From positions 6,726,935 through 6,790,934 of the forward strand of contig NC_080541.1 in the NCBI RefSeq assembly GCF_028640845.1: a stretch of DNA of 64,000 nucleotides, written 5' to 3'. The translations under genes were made by a program, and so were the position numbers. Source of the stretch: Ahaetulla prasina (taxonomy: Eukaryota; Chordata; Lepidosauria; Squamata; Colubridae). Shown here in pieces: positions 1-10,734 of this stretch. How positions within the stretch are numbered: position 1 is the stretch's first letter; every line of letters begins with the position of its first letter. A model generated the notes under the pieces. That model had not been told where the DNA came from. It worked only from the letters and a program-made list of their open reading frames with translations, and searched no databases.

Positions 1-226
1 AGTTCCTGCCACCGTTCTTCATATGTTTTAGCCTCCAGTCCCCTAATCATCTTTGTTGCTCTTCTCTGCACTCTTTCTAGAGTCTCAACATCTTTTTTAC
101 ATCGTGGCGACCAAAACTGGATGCATTATTCCAAGTGTGGCCTTACCAAGGCATTATAAAGTGGTATTAACACTTCACGTGTTCTTGATTCTATCCCTCT
201 GTTTATGCAGCCCAGAACTGTGTTGG
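1..226 (-). mobile_element. CR1 LINE 3' region, cut by window edge
   Basis: Read on the minus strand this is the C-terminal coding part of CR1 ORF2, with the family phrase [15 protein letters not shown] and the preceding [10 protein letters not shown] segment. It continues upstream as LYNALV and the [13 protein letters not shown] phrase, and similarity stops near 226. The element enters from the left edge, so its 3' end is not visible. It is a dead 5'-truncated copy. Confidence 0.85.
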
Positions 227-353
227 GATACATTAGGATAAGGGAGAAAAAATGTGCAAGTATTGGTTACTGACGCAAAACTGTTGAAAAGAAAAAAGTG
301 TTAACATTTCTTTTTGTTTAAAAAAAAATGTTTCATAAAATATTTTTTTTTAA

Positions 354-482
354 AAAAAAGAAGCAATGGATGGAAACTAATCAAGACGAGAACCAACCTA
401 CAACTAAGGAGAAATTTCCTGATAGTCAGAGCACTTAGCCAGTGGAACTGCTTGCCTCCAGAAGTTCTGGGTGCTCCATCAC
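354..482 (+). mobile_element. CR1 LINE fragment
   Basis: A short plus-strand piece of the CR1 ORF2 C-terminus encodes a phrase like NGWKLIKTRTN followed by LRRNFLIVR and a WNCLPPEV motif. These match the equivalent part of the fuller copy at 28.7-29.3 kb. Both ends are lost. Confidence 0.75.
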
Positions 483-1819
483 ACTGGTTTTCTGGCCCAG
501 GATTGTTGGCAGTGGTAGCAATTGTTACTCTCTGCTCTCTTCATCCAACTCGCAGGATTAACCTGTCGCTGAACATCAGAAGGCGAAGAGTAACAAGAAA
601 TATATTTTATCTCCCGTTCGTGAAGAACGAAGATTGGAGGATTCTGGGTATTCACAGAGCGATGGATGGTTTTCTCCCACTCTTTAATAAATTGCAGAAG
701 AAACAAGTGAATAAGGAATTCTGATACCTTGCTTTATTTCATGTTAAAATGATTGGAGAAGCTTTTTTAGAAATTGTTGAGAATACTCGTAGCTCGGATT
801 GTAGATTTGGGCCACGGTCTGTTCTCCGAGTTTGCTGTTTAGTCCTGGATGTTACATTTCCGATGGTGTTTTGGGGTGAAGAGGTGTTTTTTTTTTTTTA
901 ATTGGATGGTGATTTTTTTTTTTCATGATGCCGATATGTCTTCTGTGTGCAGATTGTTACGGATTTTGCTGAATATTTGATTTCCCTTGTTGGGGTTTGC
1001 ATTCTTTCGGTTTTATAGGATGGCTTTGCAAAAGATAAGAGATGAAGGATGCAGCCATTCTAATAAGCAGACTAAGTGGGTCATTTGTTCTGAATACATC
1101 TTTTGCGCTGGGCAACCGTCAACGGCGATACTTCTGTCAGCCTCCACTCCAATCTTCACATCTTTTTGTACTCCTTATATTCAGTTGTTAGATAGCATGG
1201 GGTTTTATTTCTAAAGTAAATAGCTCTTGGATTCAAGTTAAGTAGAGGGTGCCCTTTAAGAGTGTTGGTCTGACATAATTAAGGGGGGAGGGGAGATTAA
1301 TGTTTTGAATTCAACAGGAATGTTTGAGCGCGAACTCTAATGGACATTGCATTCCTGATATGATTGACAGCCAGAGACCTGCGGAAGAAGATTACCACGG
1401 GGCCTCGAGAAGGAGCTGGCATTGGACCAGACCTGATGACCTCTTGGGGAAGAGGAGGGAGTAACAGGGGGGATATAGATTGTTAGCCATATTTTGTCTC
1501 AGATTCACCTTTATACTGCTGCAGTCAAGTTGTATCTAGTAAAAGTACTTTTCTTTATCTGCAAATGAAGTCAAGGTGTATTCTTTCCTAGATATAATCA
1601 GAGGCAGCCTGACAACTTCATAACACAGGTGAAGAATTAATTTCCCCAAGAGCGCAAATGAGAAATTGAGACGGTCGTGGAGGGCCGAACCAATAGGGTT
1701 GTGAAGAGGTATAGACACATACACACACGGACATATGTAAATTGCAAAAAAATAAAAAATAAATCACAGTTGTTTTCAAAATAAAAGCAATGCAGTTGTA
1801 TTGCGTGCATGGTATAGAC
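483..1819. other. No gene or recognised repeat
   Basis: AT-leaning single-copy-looking DNA with short homopolymer runs (a T run near 890 and 920). Open frames here are short and have no recognisable domain. A CACACA stretch near 1720 is the only low-complexity feature noted. Confidence 0.5.
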
Positions 1820-2264
1820 CAGGGGTCTGCAACCTTAAACACTCAAAGAGCCATTTGGACCCGTTTCCCACAGAAAAGAAAAGACTGGGAGCCACAAAAC
1901 CTGGGTGGGTGTGGCCAACTCTATGTCACTCACTCCCACCAAGTCACATGACCCACCTAGCCACGCCTACCCAACCAGTCATTAGGGCAGAGAACCGATT
2001 GTTAAAAAAGACTGGGAACCACAAAACTCTTTTGACGTCTCTCTCTCTCCCTTCTCTCCTTCTCTCTCTGTATCTCTCTCTCTCTGCCCTGGACGGTTCT
2101 CCATCCCCCGCCGTCACTCTTACCTTCTCAGGCCAGGCAAGGAATGACTGGGAGGGGAGGGTGAGGGGCGGGGCCAGCCAGTAATGGGATCACCCAATAG
2201 GGAGCCACAGCAGAGGGCCCAAAGACCCACGTGTGGCTCTGGAGCCACAGGTTGCTGACACCTG
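1820..2264. mobile_element. hAT-E non-autonomous element
   Basis: The ends are imperfect inverted repeats (CAGGGGTCTGCAACCTT on the left, GGTTGCTGACACCTG on the right). The element is flanked by an exact 8-bp duplication GTATAGAC at 1812-1819 and 2265-2272. Eight-base duplications and CAGNGGT termini are typical of hAT transposons. No transposase is encoded, and a CT-rich tract lies at about 2037-2090. Confidence 0.85.
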
Positions 2265-2408
2265 GTATAGACATATTTATATTTGATGTCCAGCTTCCTA
2301 TTTATTTATTTTATTTATTTACTTTAGACAATTTGTATTGCTGGCTATTCGCACATATGAAGAATGGTTGCAGGAACTGGGCATGGCTGTGCAGGGATGG
2401 TGCTGCAG

Positions 2409-2706
2409 ATGGAATAGAATAGAATAGAATAGAATAGAATAGAATAGAATAGAATAGAATAGAATAGAATAGAATAGAATAGAATAGAAAATATGGAATG
2501 GAATGGAATAGAATGGAATAGAATAGAATAGAATAGAATAGAATAGAATAGAATAGAATAGAAAAGAAAAATAAAATGTGGGATGGAATAGAATAGAATA
2601 GAATAGAATAGAATAGAATAGAATAGAATAGAATAGAATAGAATAGAATAGAATAGAAAAAATAATGGAAAGGAATAGAGTAGAATAGAATAGAATAGAA
2701 TAGAAT
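2409..2706. repeat. (AGAAT)n pentamer microsatellite
   Basis: About 300 bp of AGAAT repeats, interrupted near 2490 and 2575 by A-rich and TGGAATGGAAT variants. It ends directly against a LINE tail fragment that carries the complementary pentamer on its other side. This is the microsatellite type seeded by the microsatellite-tailed snake LINEs. Confidence 0.95.
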
Positions 2707-2777
2707 AAATTCCTTGTGTGTTTAATCACACTTGGCCAATAAAGAATTCTATTCTATTCTATTCTATTCTATTCTAT
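2707..2777 (+). mobile_element. LINE 3' tail fragment with (ATTCT)n
   Basis: About 37 bp of LINE 3' UTR (CCTTGTGTG, CACACTTGGCCAATAAAGAAT) is followed by ATTCT repeats. The same tail follows the longer LINE at 21,961-22,598 and its tandem copies. AATAAA sits just before the repeats. This is an extreme 5' truncation or a dispersed tail. Confidence 0.85.
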
Positions 2778-2799
2778 CATATTCTCATCCTTTGGTAAT

Positions 2800-2920
2800 G
2801 TTAAGCTGTGTCAACTTCAATTCCCAGAATTCCCCAGCCAGCCATGCTGGGGAATTCTGGGCATTGAAGTCCATACAGCTTAATGTAGCCAAGGTCAAGG
2901 AACACTGCCATAGACAGCAA
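2800..2920. mobile_element. hAT-D palindromic MITE, degraded
   Basis: Two arms face each other: CAATTCCCAGAATTCCCCAG on the left and a complementary GGGGAATTCTGGGCATTGAAG on the right. The arm sequence recurs in hAT-D copies at 33.4, 35.0 and 57.3 kb. No clean target duplication was found. Confidence 0.65.
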
Positions 2921-2922
2921 TC

Positions 2923-3147
2923 CAGTGGTGGGTTTTAAAATTTTTACTACCAGTTCTAGGGGTGTGGCTTGGTGGGCGTGGCTTGGTGGGCGTGGCATGG
3001 TGGGCGTGGCATGGGAAGGATACTGTAAAATCTCCATTCCCACGCCAATCCAGGGGAAGGTTATTGCAAAATCCCCATTTCCTCACGATCAGCTGGGACT
3101 CGGGAGGCAGAGAATAGATGGGGATGGGGCCAGTCAGAATTTCAGAA
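2923..3147. mobile_element. hAT-A element, 3' truncated
   Basis: It starts CAGTGGTGGGTTTTAAAA, followed by the hAT-A body: TACCAGTTCT, several GTGGCTTGGTGGGC copies, and GATACTGTAAAATCTCC. The opposite terminus is missing, because similarity stops after GGGCCAGTCAGAATT. It abuts the hAT-D element on its left. Confidence 0.75.
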
Positions 3148-3524
3148 GTTAAATCGTAGTTTAGTGTTGTGTCTCAACCTATTTAATGGCTAAAATCATC
3201 GGATGACACCGGTGGGATTTGATTTGAGGAGTTCGGCCTTTTCAGTGGAACATAAATTGCTCCCAGATCAACTTTAAAATTTTCAGTGAGGAAAGGAGAT
3301 TTGATTAATGACTCATTAAATGCCCAGAATCCCGTTTGTAGACATGACCGTGGCAGCTGGTAATATTTAGTTCTGCCAAAATTTGAGCAGATGCCAGTTC
3401 TGAAATATTTGGCACAAAATTCATCCAGAGGAAATGATGTCCAGTTTAAGGCCAAGGGGAAGGATGTGTTTTAACTCGTTCCCACTGAAATGAGTTGAAT
3501 GAAAAGGGGTCGCCACTAACGGGA
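3148..3524. other. No gene seen
   Basis: Single-copy-looking sequence between a truncated hAT and a SINE. The one longer minus-strand frame has no family features. Confidence 0.4.
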
Positions 3525-4400
3525 TGGTTTTTATTTATTTATTTTAGGTTTTTTTCTAACCCACTTTTATTGTTTTTATAAATAGCTCAAGGCGACCAAC
3601 TTGCCTAATAGTCCTTCCTCCTCCTTTTTTCCCTATCACGACAACCTTGTGAGGTGAGTTGGGCTTAGAGAAAGGGTGGCATTTGTGCCTAAGACGGGAC
3701 TAGAACTCACAGTCTCCTGGTGATTGGCCCAAAGTCACCCAGCTGGCTTCCATGCCTGAGGCAGGACTAGAACTCACGGTCTCCTGGTGTGAGGCCAAAA
3801 GTCACCCAGCTGGTTTCCATGCCTGAGGCAGGACTAGAACTCACGGTCTCCTGGTGTGAGGCCAAAAGTCACCCAGCTGGTTTCCATGCCTGAGGCAGGA
3901 CTAGAACTCACGGTCTCCTGGTGTGAGGCCAAAAGTCACCCAGCTGGTTTCCATGCCTAAGGCAGGACTAGAACTCACAATCTCCTGGCGATTGGTCCAC
4001 AGTCACCCAGCTGGTTTCCATGCCTGAGGCAGGACTAGAATTCATAGTCTCCTGGTGATTGTCCCAAAGTCACCCAGCTGGCTTCCATGCCTGAGGCAGG
4101 ACTAGAACTCACTGTTTCCTAGCGATTGGCCCAAAGTCACCCAGCTGGTTCCCATGCCTGAGGCAGGACTAGAACTCAGTCTCCTGGTGATTAGCCAAAA
4201 ATCACCCAGCTGGCTTCCATGCCTGAGACAGAACTAGAACTCACAGTCTCCTGGCGATTGGCCCAAAGTCACCCAGCTGGTTTCCATGCCTGAGGCAGGA
4301 CTAGAACTCACAGTCTCCTGGTAATTGGCCTAAAGTCACCCAGAAAGCTTTTGTGCCTAAGGTAGGACTAGAACTCACTGTCTCCTGGCTTGCTGCGGCC
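3525..4400 (-). mobile_element. Sauria-like tRNA SINE with internal 67-bp minisatellite
   Basis: On the minus strand this has the body of a squamate tRNA SINE (CAGCTGGGTGAC, CCCAACTCACCTCAC, then an A/T-rich tail at 3,525-3,545). The segment reading AAAGTCACCCAGCTGG to CTCCTGGTG on the plus strand is repeated about ten times. Start-to-start spacing is 67 bp (3736, 3803, 3870 and so on) up to about 4,390. The middle three copies share a TGTGAGGCC variant, suggesting recent local duplication. A normal SINE has one copy of this segment. Confidence 0.8.
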
Positions 4401-4774
4401 AACTGACCATGGCCAATTCACAATGACCAACTCACAATTGGACAACTCTCCCTGGCCATCTCGCAACGCAGCAATTCGCTGCGGGACAATTCAACAATTC
4501 AGTGTAATTATTTAAAATACTTTGAAAAATATTTGAATTTTTGTCACTCCCATTTTATTTTGTCCCTTCTTCGGCATCTTTTCTTTAATGATTCGATTAG
4601 CTTATTTCTTCGTTATTGGTGTAACTCTTGTGCCAGGGCGAGTTGGCCGTGGAAATTCAAATCGAAGATTTCTGATTTCTGCTACCAGTTCGTCTTAATT
4701 GGTTCGAATTGACTGAATACCACCTCTGGTTCAAACCGAAAGTAGAAGAATTTCCTTGTACACACCCCATAGGG
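4401..4774. other. No gene seen
   Basis: Mixed sequence after the minisatellite. The first 90 bp repeat CAACTCACAATGACC-like words, perhaps decayed tandem copies. The rest is AT-rich with nothing recognised. Confidence 0.4.
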
Positions 4775-4846
4775 GTAGTCCTCGACATACAATGGTATTG
4801 AGCAGAGGCTGCGTTACCGTTGTAAGTTGAGGACCATGTGTTTGTG
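4775..4846. mobile_element. Tigger-like MITE, internally deleted
   Basis: The two ends of the TAGTCCTCGACTTA family (TAGTCCTCGACATACAA and GTTGTAAGTTGAGGACC) are only about 70 bp apart. Full copies at 56.5 and 62.2 kb are near 390 bp, so this is a deletion derivative or a very worn copy. Confidence 0.6.
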
Positions 4847-4869
4847 CTGTACAAGGAAATTCTTCACCT

Positions 4870-5700
4870 TATGCCACCAGACTCCAAATGTTGAGCTTAG
4901 ACAACTTAGAACTACGCAGACTTCAATCTGATCTAAGCACAGTACATAAAATTATCTACCACAATGTCCTACCTGTCAATGACTACTTCAGCTTCAACCC
5001 CAACAATACACAAGCAAATAATAGATACAAACTCAAGGTAAAGGTAAAGGTTCCCCTTGCACATACGTGCTAGTCATTCCTGACTCTAGGGGGCGGTGCT
5101 CATCTCCGTTTCAAAGCCGAAGAGCCAGCGCTGTCCGAAGACGTCTCTGTGGTCATGTGGCCGGCATGACTCAATGGCAAAGGCGCATGGAACGCTGTTA
5201 CCTTCCCACCAAAGGTGGTCCCTATTTTTTCTACTTGCATTTTTTACATGCTTTCGAACTGCTAGGTTGGCAGAAGCTGGGACAAGTAACGGGAGCTCAC
5301 CCCGTTACAAGGCAACACTAGGGATTCGAACCGCTGAATTGCCGACCTTTCGATTGACAAGCTCAGCATCTTACCCACTGCGTCCCTTTTCAAGGTAAAC
5401 CGCTCCAAACTCGATTGCAGAAAATATGACTTCAGCAACAGTGCCTGGAATGCACTACCTGACTCTGTGGTTTCTTCCCCAAACCCCCAAAACTTTACCC
5501 TTAGACAGTCTACTCTAGACCTCACCCCATTCCTAAGAGGTCCGTAAGGGACGTGCATAAGTGCACCTGTGTGCCTACCATCTCTGTCCTAATATTCCTT
5601 TTTTTTACTTACTCTTTTCATGTATCCAAATTACGTTTATACTTTTACCTGTTATCTTATCTATGATTGACAAATAAATAAATATAAATAAAAATAAATA
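4870..5700 (+). mobile_element. LINE-A 3' end, split by a SINE
   Basis: The C-terminus of the LINE-A ORF2 (LGLDNLELRRLQSDLS style, then YFSFNPNNTQANNRY) runs to 5042. It resumes at 5390 as NRSKLDCRKYDFS-type sequence through NSALPDS and LTPFLRG to a stop near 5546. A 3' UTR follows, ending in TTGACAAATAAATA repeats. The interruption carries a 10-bp duplication. The copy is 5' truncated and cannot be active. Confidence 0.88.
5043..5389 (-). mobile_element. tRNA-derived SINE inserted in LINE-A
   Basis: An exact 10-bp target duplication TCAAGGTAAA flanks it (5033-5042 and 5390-5399). On the minus strand the head is tRNA-like, with a B-box GGTTCGAATCCC at 5321-5332. The family's AAAGGTAAAGGTTCCCC end lies at the left. 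A fragment of the same head occurs near 19,735-19,800. Confidence 0.9.
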
Positions 5701-6665
5701 AAATAAATAAAATTTGGAGGGATAATCAACGCTCTGAGTTCCTTTGGACAGAACTGCTTTGATCCGTTGCCTTTTCTGCATCATTATTATTTTTTTCCCA
5801 TCTGTACCCAAATGGGAACAGATTGCTACCCTTCTCTGACAAATAATCAATTTAAAAATAGCAAATCTATCCGCTATATATAGCCAAAGGCCAAAATAGT
5901 CTCAGCACATCTGCATTTTTTCTGTCTTAACCAACTAGAGAACTTAACCAAGGGAACTTATTCTTGGCCCAGGGCCCAAGAGGAAATTCACACCCCAAAG
6001 GGTGCGGTCCAGTGAGGTGGCCGAACTGAACCGACACCGCACAACTCTCAATCGTTGTGAGAAACATAACATCTGGAGGGTGGACGTGTGAATCTCACTT
6101 ACCACATCATAAAAAGTCTCTCTTTTTTTTTTCCAAGGGGGGGGGGGGAAGAAAGGATTAGCTGTGACATTGGACCAGTTATTCCAGTAAGAGTCTTTTG
6201 CAATAATCAAAATTTGGAGATTCTTGAGGTCACTTTCTTTCGACCGGTTACCGAATGTGCAAATGAGCTTCACATGCAATAAAGTTGTTGTGGGTTTTTT
6301 TTAATTTCTCAATCAGATATTTATACTTGCAATAGTGGAAAATATCTGTAGCTCGGGTGCAGGATGTGGGTGATTAGCTCTTGTATTTATGCCCCATTAT
6401 TAAAAAAAAAAAGTGGCTTCCCATTTTTTTAAAAGAACAGATTTTATCACTGTAGCAGAGACAAACTTGCAAAGAAAAAAAAATCAGTATCAGTAAATAA
6501 AAGCAAGTATTTCCTCAGACTACAACCACAATTGGGGTTAGCGTTTCCGTCACTAAGCAAGGCAGCTTTCAAGTCAGGCGTGCCTGGTTTTATGACCTTT
6601 CTACCACAGTTGCTAAATGAAACGCTGCACATAATTATTCTCTTCAATAGGCTATACATACCTAG
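5701..6665. other. No gene or known repeat
   Basis: About 960 bp of sequence with short A, T and G homopolymers (G run near 6140). No family phrase, splice-bounded exon or long frame could be recognised. Confidence 0.45.
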
Positions 6666-6861
6666 CAGTGGTGAAATCCAATTTTTTTTACTACCGGTTC
6701 TGTGGCTTGGTGGGCGTGGCAGGGGAAGGATACTGCAAAATCCCCATTCCCTCCCCACTCTGGGGCCAGCCAGAAGTGGTATTTGTCGGTTCTCTGAACT
6801 ACTCAAAATTTCTGCTACTGGTTCTCCAGAACCTGTCAGAACCTACTGGATTTGACCCCTG
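6666..6861. mobile_element. hAT-A element, complete
   Basis: Terminal inverted repeats CAGTGGTGAAATCCAA and GGATTTGACCCCTG enclose 196 bp. The element is flanked by an exact 8-bp duplication ATACCTAG (6658-6665, 6862-6869). It has a single copy of the internal AAGGATACTGCAAAATC unit that is expanded in sister elements. It shows the short form of the family. Confidence 0.93.
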
Positions 6862-7330
6862 ATACCTAGGTCCCTCAACCATCCACCATCCAATTTAGCT
6901 TCCAGACTCTCCAGAAATCTCAATCAAATTCCCCTGCAGGTTTCCTATTCTTAGGAAGTCAAACTAACTTAGTTAGTTAATTTAGTTACTGGTAATTAAC
7001 AAACCAAATTAGGGGACTGGAGACTAAAACATACGATGAACGGTTGCAGGAACTGAGCCTGGCTAGTCTAATGAAGAGAAGAACCAGGGGAGACAGGATA
7101 GCTGCCTTCCAATATTTGAGGGGCTGCCAAAGAGAGGAGGATGGGGGTCAAGCTATTTCCCAAAGTACCCGACGGCCAGACAAGGAACAATGGATGGAAA
7201 CTGAACAAGGAGAGATTCAACCTGGAAATAAGGAGGAATTTTCCGACAGTGAGAATAGTCAACTGATGGAACAGAAGTTGCATTCGGAAGATGTGGGAAC
7301 TTCATCCCTGGAAGCTTTCAAGAAGAAATC

Positions 7331-8222
7331 TTGAAATCTCAACCAGCAAATGCTCAGTCTTACATATTGGGAAAAAGAACCCTAACAATAAGTACAAGCT
7401 TGATGGACATTACTTTACAGATGACCCCCACCCTGTTAAAGACCTTGGAGTTTTCATTTCAAATGATCTAAGTGCCAAAGCCCACAGCAACTACATAGCA
7501 AAAAAGGCTCTAAGAGTTGTAAACCTAATTTTACGCAGCTTCTTTTCCAAAAACTCTACACTACTAACCAGAGCATACAAAACATTTGCTAGACCTATTC
7601 CTGAATACAGCTCACCTGTCTGGAATCCATACCACATCTCTGACATTAATACAATTGAACGCGTCCAGAAATATTTTACAAGAAGAGTTCTCCGCTCCTC
7701 TGAAAACAACAAAATACCTTATGCCACCAGACTTGAAATCCCGGGATTAGAAAACTTAGAACTCCGCCGACTCCGACAAGACCTGTGTTTAACACAGAGA
7801 ATCATCTATTGCAATATCCTTCCTGTTAAAGACTACTTCAGCTTCAATCGCAATAATACAAGAACAAACAATAGATTCAAACTTAATGTTAACCGCTTCA
7901 ATTTTGATTGCAGAAAATATGACTTTTGTAACGGAGTTGTTAACGCTTGGAACACTTTACCTGACTCTGTAGTCTCTTCTCAAAATCCCAAAATCTTCAA
8001 CCAAAGACTGTCTACTATTGACCTCACCCCATTCCTAAGAGGACTGTAAGGGGCGTGCATAAGAGCACAAACGTGCCTACCATTCCTGTCCTATTGTTCC
8101 CTTTCATTATATCATATTAATATAGTTGTTGCATACTTTTGCTTATATATATGTTTATTTGATGTGTTGTTGTTTTTATATCAATGTTTGTGTATATTGT
8201 TGTGACAAAATAAAATTTAAAA
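7331..8222 (+). mobile_element. LINE-A 3' copy inside CR1
   Basis: One open frame of about 240 codons runs to the stop at 8047. It begins just after the RT catalytic region (phrase STSKCSVLHIGKK) and passes LGVFISNDLSAKAH, ARPIPEYSSPVWNPYH, TRRVLRSSENNKIPY and NTLPDSVVSS to LTPFLRG. About 170 bp of 3' UTR follows, with a TGTGACAAAATAAAA tail. The RT core is absent, so it is 5' truncated. The unbroken frame suggests a relatively young copy. Confidence 0.9.
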
Positions 8223-8263
8223 AAAGAGAGATTGGACTTCCATCTGTCAGAAATGGTGTAGGG

Positions 8264-9153
8264 CCGTGATAGCAAATCTATGGCAAGTATGCCACAGGTG
8301 GTAGGCAGAGCCCTCTCTGTGAGCACAGCTCAACTCCACTACGCATGCATGGTGCCTCCCGCCAGCCAGCTGGTTTTTGGGTCTCTGCCAAAAGCTGGCT
8401 GAGGAACTCTGGGAGTTGAAGTCCACAAGTCTTAAAGGAGCCAAGTTTGCAGACCCCTGGGCTAGGTATATATATATATATATATATCGGCACCAAGTAC
8501 CCAAACTGGAACATGCGTGCATGCACCTGCACCAGAGCGCCGCAAACCCAAAGACCAAGTAGCTAGTGCACATGCGCACGCCGGTCAGCTGGTCTTTGGG
8601 TTTCTGGCATGCACATGCGTGCCAGCCAGCTGGTCTATGCACGCGCCAGAGCACTGGAAATCCAAAGATCAGCTGGCTGGCGCACGCATGCCTGTTTTTT
8701 GGATGCTTTTGGCTGTTTTCAGGCTGGTTTTCAGTATGTTTTCTGGGGTGTTTTCAGGCCGTTTTGAGGCTGTTTTGGGGCCATTTTCCAGGCTGTTTCC
8801 AGGCTGTTTGGGGGGGCATTTTTCAGGCCATTTTCAGGCAGTTTTTCGGGCCATTTTCAGGCCATTTAGGGGCATTTTTGGCCTGAAAATGGCCCAAAAA
8901 ATGACCTACAAACTACCCAAAAAACAGACTGAAAACAGACTGAAAAACAGCCTGAAAATGGCCTCAAAAATGGCCCAAAAATGGCATGAAAGTGGCCTGA
9001 AAAATGACCTGAAAACTGCCCAAAAATGGCCTTAGTTTTGGCCATTTTTTGGGCCATTTTCAGGCCATTTTTGGGTCTCCTGCACCCGCAAAGACCAGCT
9101 GGCAGGCACTGGAAACCAGAAGGGATACACGTGCCATAGGTTCGCCATCACAG
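8264..9153. mobile_element. hAT-B element with palindromic interior
   Basis: The termini are CCGTGATAGCAAATCTATGG and CATAGGTTCGCCATCACAG. Flanks GTGTAGGG (8256-8263) and GTATAGGA (9154-9161) are a diverged 8-bp duplication of the CR1 site. Inside lie half of a hAT-D arm (about 8400-8460), a TA repeat at 8466-8487, and a 380-bp inverted tract of GGCCATTTTCAGG words. There is no transposase frame. Confidence 0.85.
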
Positions 9154-9235
9154 GTATAGGATCTCCTGCCTGAGCAGGGGGTTGGACTAGAAGACCTCCA
9201 AGGTCCCTTCCAGCTCTATTCTGAATTTGAATTTC

Positions 9236-9866
9236 CTTTGCTCGATGGCAAGCTGAGATATCATATAACAGCTTCCACAAAAACAAAGTATAATTTCACT
9301 CAACTCTATAGAGTTCTGTCCATAAGCGTCTATAAGTTTTCAAGGAGAGATCATAATATCAGGCTGATTCAGCCAAATTAAAATGAAATTATCTAGAAAT
9401 AGTTGCAGAGACTAAAATCAATATAGCATGTTTCCACTTAACTGAGTGGAGATTGTTAATGCTTTAATGGGGATGTGAATAGAGGATTCAATCCCAGGCC
9501 CCTTCCAACTTTGTCATTCTCTCATTCGGTTGGTGCATTGTGTTAGCCTTCTTTGTCGGGCTGAAAATAAATGGGAAACTACTGGTCCCCAAAGTGAGCT
9601 TTTTGAGGGGCTGGTTATTGGAGGAGCTGTCTGTTGCCGGTGGTTTCTGCCCATCCAGATGGATCGGAGAGAGGAGGAGGCTCCAAGTCCCCTGTCATCT
9701 AGACGGACCCAAAGTACATCGTTTCTGTCTCAGTGCCTACCAGCTGGAATAGCAACCCTTCCCACTCTACGGTGGCTCTGCAAGTAAAATTTAAAATTTG
9801 GCTTTGCTCCCAGACTTGAAGTTTGTTAGGCTCTTGCTATAATAGGGCAGGTATAATGTATGATGT
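9236..9866. other. No gene recognised
   Basis: This holds a plus-strand frame of about 85 codons (9530-9787) without recognisable domains. It may be an unrecognised LINE scrap, and no coding claim is made. Confidence 0.4.
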
Positions 9867-10525
9867 TTGGGAGGAGGGGGAGGAGGAGAAGGAAGAAGAA
9901 GAAGAGGAGAAAAAGAGAAAGAGGAGAGGGAGAGGAAGAGGAAGAGAAGGAGAAAAAGAAGGAGAAGGAGAAGCAGAAGGAGAAGGAGGATGATAACAGG
10001 AGGAGGTGGAGGTGGAGGAGGAGGAGGAGGAAGAAGAAGAAGAGGAGGAGGAGGAGAGGAGGGGGAGGAGGGGAGGAGGAGAAGGAAGATGATAAGAGGA
10101 GGAGGAAGAGGAGGTGGAGGTGGAGGAGGAGGAGAGAGGAGGAGGTGGAGGAGGAAGAGGAGGAGGTGGAGGAGGTGGAGGTGGAGGAGGAGGAGGAAAA
10201 GAAGAAGAGGAGGAGGAGGAGGAGAGGAAGAGAGGAAGAGGAAGAGGGAGGAGAAGGAGGAAGAGGATGATAAGAGAAGAAGGTGGAGGAGGTGGAGGAG
10301 GAGGAGAAGGGGGAAAAAGAAGAAGAGGAGGAGGAGGAGAGGAAGAGAGGAAGAGAAAGAGAAGGAGGAGGATGATAAGAGGAGGAGAGGGTGGGGGAGG
10401 AAGAGGAGGAGGAGATGGAGATAGAGGAGGAGGAGGGAAAGAAGGAGGAGAAGGAAGATGAGGAGAGGAGGAGAGGAAGAGAGGAAGAGAGGAGGAGGAG
10501 GAGGAGGAGAGGAGGAGAAGGAGAA
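9867..10525. repeat. (GGA/GAA)n polypurine tract
   Basis: About 660 bp of almost pure purine on the plus strand, mostly GGA and GAA trinucleotides with rare GATGATAA breaks. Apparent long Glu/Arg-rich frames here are artefacts of the repeat. Confidence 0.97.
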
Positions 10526-10734
10526 TGAGCCCCAGAGAGAATTAATAACTCAGAAGTTCCCACAATACTCTTAGCCTTCACAACTACAAGAATATGCAAA
10601 CACATTCACCCAACATACTTACTGTGATTGGGTTTAACCTGGCTTCATTCTTTCTATGTTATATGAACCCAAACTATTGGTTGGATTATATGCTAACAAA
10701 AAAAAAATGGGGGGGGGGAATTCAATGTAAGCCA

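Larger units (their letters stand above)
7013..9235 (+). mobile_element. CR1 LINE 3' end, split twice
   Basis: CR1 coding sequence (LEAKTYDERLQ phrase) begins near 7013 and is interrupted by LINE-A at about 7331-8222. It resumes GAGATTGGACTTCCATCTGTC and is interrupted again by hAT-B (8264-9153). It ends with the CR1 terminus GACCTCCAAGGTCCCTTCC near 9215. The order of insertion is therefore CR1 first, then the others. Confidence 0.88.

Noticed and set aside
3736..4390. Regularly spaced repeats as a CRISPR-like array
   Set aside because: The 67-bp units abut without unique spacers and derive from a SINE in vertebrate DNA.
9530..9787. 85-codon plus-strand frame as a small gene
   Set aside because: No recognisable motif, and an overlapping frame of similar length exists. 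It could be a LINE scrap but was not identified.
9826..10605. Long Ser/Leu-rich or Arg/Glu-rich open frames
   Set aside because: They run over GGA/GAA repeats. Absence of stops is a property of the repeat, and no domain or start context exists. The same applies at 11,964-12,716, 14,184-15,775, 31,734-32,152 and 36,627-37,716.
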